Shown here: in pieces, positions 55,267-56,373 of the stretch | Numbering within the stretch: the stretch's first letter is position 1 | Layout of the letters: every line of letters starts with the position of its first letter | NCBI GenBank assembly: GCA_002104535.1 | Contig: NBOG01000016.1 | Span: 1-56,373 of the forward strand | DNA from: Cognaticolwellia sediminilitoris | GTDB taxonomy: Bacteria; Pseudomonadota; Gammaproteobacteria; Enterobacterales; Alteromonadaceae | DNA: 56,373 nucleotides | Direction: 5' to 3' | Translations under genes and position numbers: made by a program | Notes under the pieces: generated by a model | Told to the model about the DNA's origin: nothing | Database searches by the model: none | The model's input: only the letters and a program-made list of their open reading frames with translations

Positions 55267-55678
55267 AATTACCTTAAGCCTAATATTCCGTTAAAAATGC
55301 TTTAATGTATTCCCTTTAGATTCTGCAACAAAGTATTGCTTATTTCATTTCCACATTTAATCACTTTCTAGTGTTCGACATTAAAAATTGTAGGAGAACA
55401 ATAAAGATTAGAACTTTTTTCTCTTGCATGACCTATTTATCGGTCATGCCAAAAGAGTAAGGAAACAATAAAGTTTAAAACTTAATAAAATCCCATGCTC
55501 TGTGATGAACTAAGTCATGACAATAAAGATTGAAACTTTATTGTTTGGTGGTTCAGGTAGCTGTGGTTGGGAAATTAGAGGAAGATAGACAGCTTTGATA
55601 CGAAACCCTTACTTATCTAGTTACAAATGATCCGACATTGCAGACATTTCAAAGACCCCGACCCGCGTTTTTTTTAAT
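55267..55678. other. Gap with repeats, otherwise nothing recognised
   Basis: Beyond the degenerate repeats and hairpins, I see no intact ORF. The part next to the transposase-like tail (55540-55678) may be decayed mobile DNA, but no frame shows recognisable protein motifs. Confidence 0.35.
55393..55536 (+). repeat. Three degenerate copies of an ACAATAAAGATTGAAAC-like motif
   Basis: Copies end at 55414 (AACAATAAAGATTAGAAC), 55481 (AACAATAAAGTTTAAAAC) and 55536 (GACAATAAAGATTGAAAC), spaced 67 and 55 bases. The third copy forms a 9-bp hairpin with the following CTTTATTGT. Between copies one and two, GCATGACC/GGTCATGC form another stem. The ATTGAAAC end resembles CRISPR repeats, but similarity is limited to about 17 bases. 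Confidence 0.5.
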
Positions 55679-55813
55679 ATGGTCGTTGGCTTTAAGTGGA
55701 TCAGAATACTATTTAGTTGCTGGAAAACCAATACACCTTATGATGAGTCTAAGTATTTAGAAGCATTGAAACGTAGAGGTTCACCGCTATTAAAATTTGC
55801 AATAAATAGCTAA
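55679..55813 (+). pseudogene. Probable C-terminal remnant of a transposase
   Basis: A 44-residue frame containing WIRILFSCWKTNTPYDESKY and then LKRRGSPLLKF. This looks like the C-terminal end of a transposase (IS110-like is my best guess, uncertain). The N-terminal catalytic part is absent upstream, so the gene is broken. It lies near degenerate repeats and within 600 bases of an inverted repeat at the window edge. Confidence 0.45.
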
Positions 55814-55853
55814 ATTTTACTAGTTGTCCACCTCAGGGCGTGTTGTTAGGTGA

Positions 55854-56270
55854 TTATTTACTCTGTGTTTGAACTAAATAATCTGACACAGAATTAACAG
55901 AATACATTTTACTTCTTTTTTGCGAATCTGGTGGACAAATATAAGTAACTGCGACACTCATATTATAAGATTTATCCGCGATATGACCTACGATAGACGG
56001 TTCAGAACCATGTACGTTTACTCGGTTATAAGTGACGGCAACAACCTCACCAGTAGCATTTTTAATTTCTACACTTGAACCAGTGTAACTACATTTTTCA
56101 ATTGACTCAGGAGCATATAAATTAATAGTTGTTCCAAATGATGTTACTTCGAAAGCCACTCTAAAACCAAAGTCTGTCACATTATCCGGTGTCAGTTCAA
56201 CCAAAGGCAATGGGGAAGTAGCCCAAACAATACTAGGAAAGAGAACTAACAAATATAGAAATTTACGCAT
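55854..56270 (-). CDS. Small secreted protein, function unknown
   Basis: From ATG 56270 (138 residues; AAGGA about 6 bases upstream) it begins with a signal peptide (MRKFLYLLVLFPSIVWA). The mature part is beta-rich with two Cys (EKCSYTG and YICPPD) that may form a disulphide. I recognise no family. It lies between a transposase remnant and an inverted repeat, so it may be horizontally acquired. Confidence 0.7.
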   Translation of the reverse strand: MRKFLYLLVLFPSIVWATSPLPLVELTPDNVTDFGFRVAFEVTSFGTTINLYAPESIEKCSYTGSSVEIKNATGEVVAVTYNRVNVHGSEPSIVGHIADKSYNMSVAVTYICPPDSQKRSKMYSVNSVSDYLVQTQSK

Positions 56271-56295
56271 GACATCCTTAATCACCTAACGAATG

Positions 56296-56369
56296 ATATG
56301 GACTCCCCACTCGGCATCAATGTGCCATAGTGAAGTTGTTAACATGCTTCAAATATGAGGAGTCCATAT
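56296..56369. repeat. 11-bp perfect inverted repeat at the window edge
   Basis: ATATGGACTCC (56296-56306) and GGAGTCCATAT (56359-56369) are exact complements with 52 bases between. The right copy contains the ribosome-binding-like GAGGAG and overlaps an ATG at 56368 that begins a frame leaving the window. This may be the end of an insertion sequence. Confidence 0.5.
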
Positions 56370-56373
56370 GTAT
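56368..56373 (+). CDS. Possible start of a gene running off the right edge
   Basis: ATG TAT preceded by GAGGAG 6-7 bases upstream. Only two codons are visible, so identity cannot be judged; a transposase is suggested only by the adjoining inverted repeat. Confidence 0.3.

Noticed and set aside
55393-55536. CRISPR array
   Set aside because: Only three motif copies, differing from each other, with unequal spacing, similarity limited to about 17 bases and no cas gene in the window. Kept only as a degenerate repeat.
1-56373. tRNA or rRNA genes and intact prophage
   Set aside because: I looked in all gaps for tRNA-like cloverleaf ends, rRNA motifs, integrase, capsid or terminase genes and saw none. 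This was a reading by eye, not a tRNAscan run.

Overview
The window is a low-GC chromosomal segment from a marine gammaproteobacterium of the order Alteromonadales. Colwelliaceae (Colwellia or Thalassotalea type) is my best guess. I base this on protein character, on gene neighbourhoods shared with Shewanella and Vibrio (fabR/sthA/trmA; fkpA/slyX/yheV/yheS/yheT/yheU; nudE/cysQ/yrfG/gsp/hslR/hslO), and on a GlyGly-CTERM exoprotease beside a type II secretion locus. The species call is inference; no rRNA or tRNA gene lies inside the window.

Layout. 1-0.45 kb: an rRNA/tRNA-type promoter firing leftwards out of the window. 0.45-5.9 kb: a membrane-anchored RRM protein, then trmA, fabR, a fatty-acid desaturase with a FabR-like operator on its promoter, and sthA. 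5.9-10.8 kb: a SixA-like phosphatase, a lipoprotein, hemE, and a 1.4 kb gap with two tandem copies of a probable small RNA gene, then an L-2-hydroxyglutarate-oxidase-like flavoprotein. 10.8-18.5 kb: fkpA-type PPIase, a WD40 lipoprotein, slyX, a TPR protein, yheV, the ABC-F ATPase yheS, a Sel1 protein, a 43-residue membrane protein, yheT and yheU. 18.5-21.4 kb: yceI, cysQ, nudE and yrfG. 21.4-33 kb: a complete gspC-N type II secretion operon, followed by divergent hslR-hslO and a large secreted subtilase that is a likely client of that secretion system.

38-46.5 kb: a heptanucleotide tandem repeat, an operon for an outer-membrane barrel, a DUF2333 protein and a PCu(A)C copper chaperone, an enoyl-CoA hydratase, a phage-shock (psp) operon with a candidate sigma-54 promoter but no adjacent pspF, an sseA-type sulfurtransferase, and dusA. 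46.5-48.4 kb: an esterase lipoprotein gene between the intact dusA 5' end and a decayed duplicate of that end, which is the footprint of an element integrated in dusA. 48.4-52.3 kb: azoR-doxX divergent from a lysR gene, then pirin and a TauE-like exporter. Three copies of ATTC-N9-GAAT tie these together as one probable redox/electrophile-stress regulon. 52.4-54.1 kb: citrulline hydrolase ctlX divergent from an Lrp/AsnC regulator. 54.3-56.4 kb: an outer-membrane protein gene that appears to start at ATT, degenerate repeats, a probable transposase tail, a small secreted protein, and an 11-bp inverted repeat at the window edge.

The least conventional items are the twin small RNA genes (8.8-9.5 kb), the dusA duplication (46.4-48.4 kb), the LysR operator triplet (49.7-50.7 kb), the FabR operator that moves the desaturase start, and the ATT-start outer-membrane gene. 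All start-site choices and regulatory calls were made by eye.
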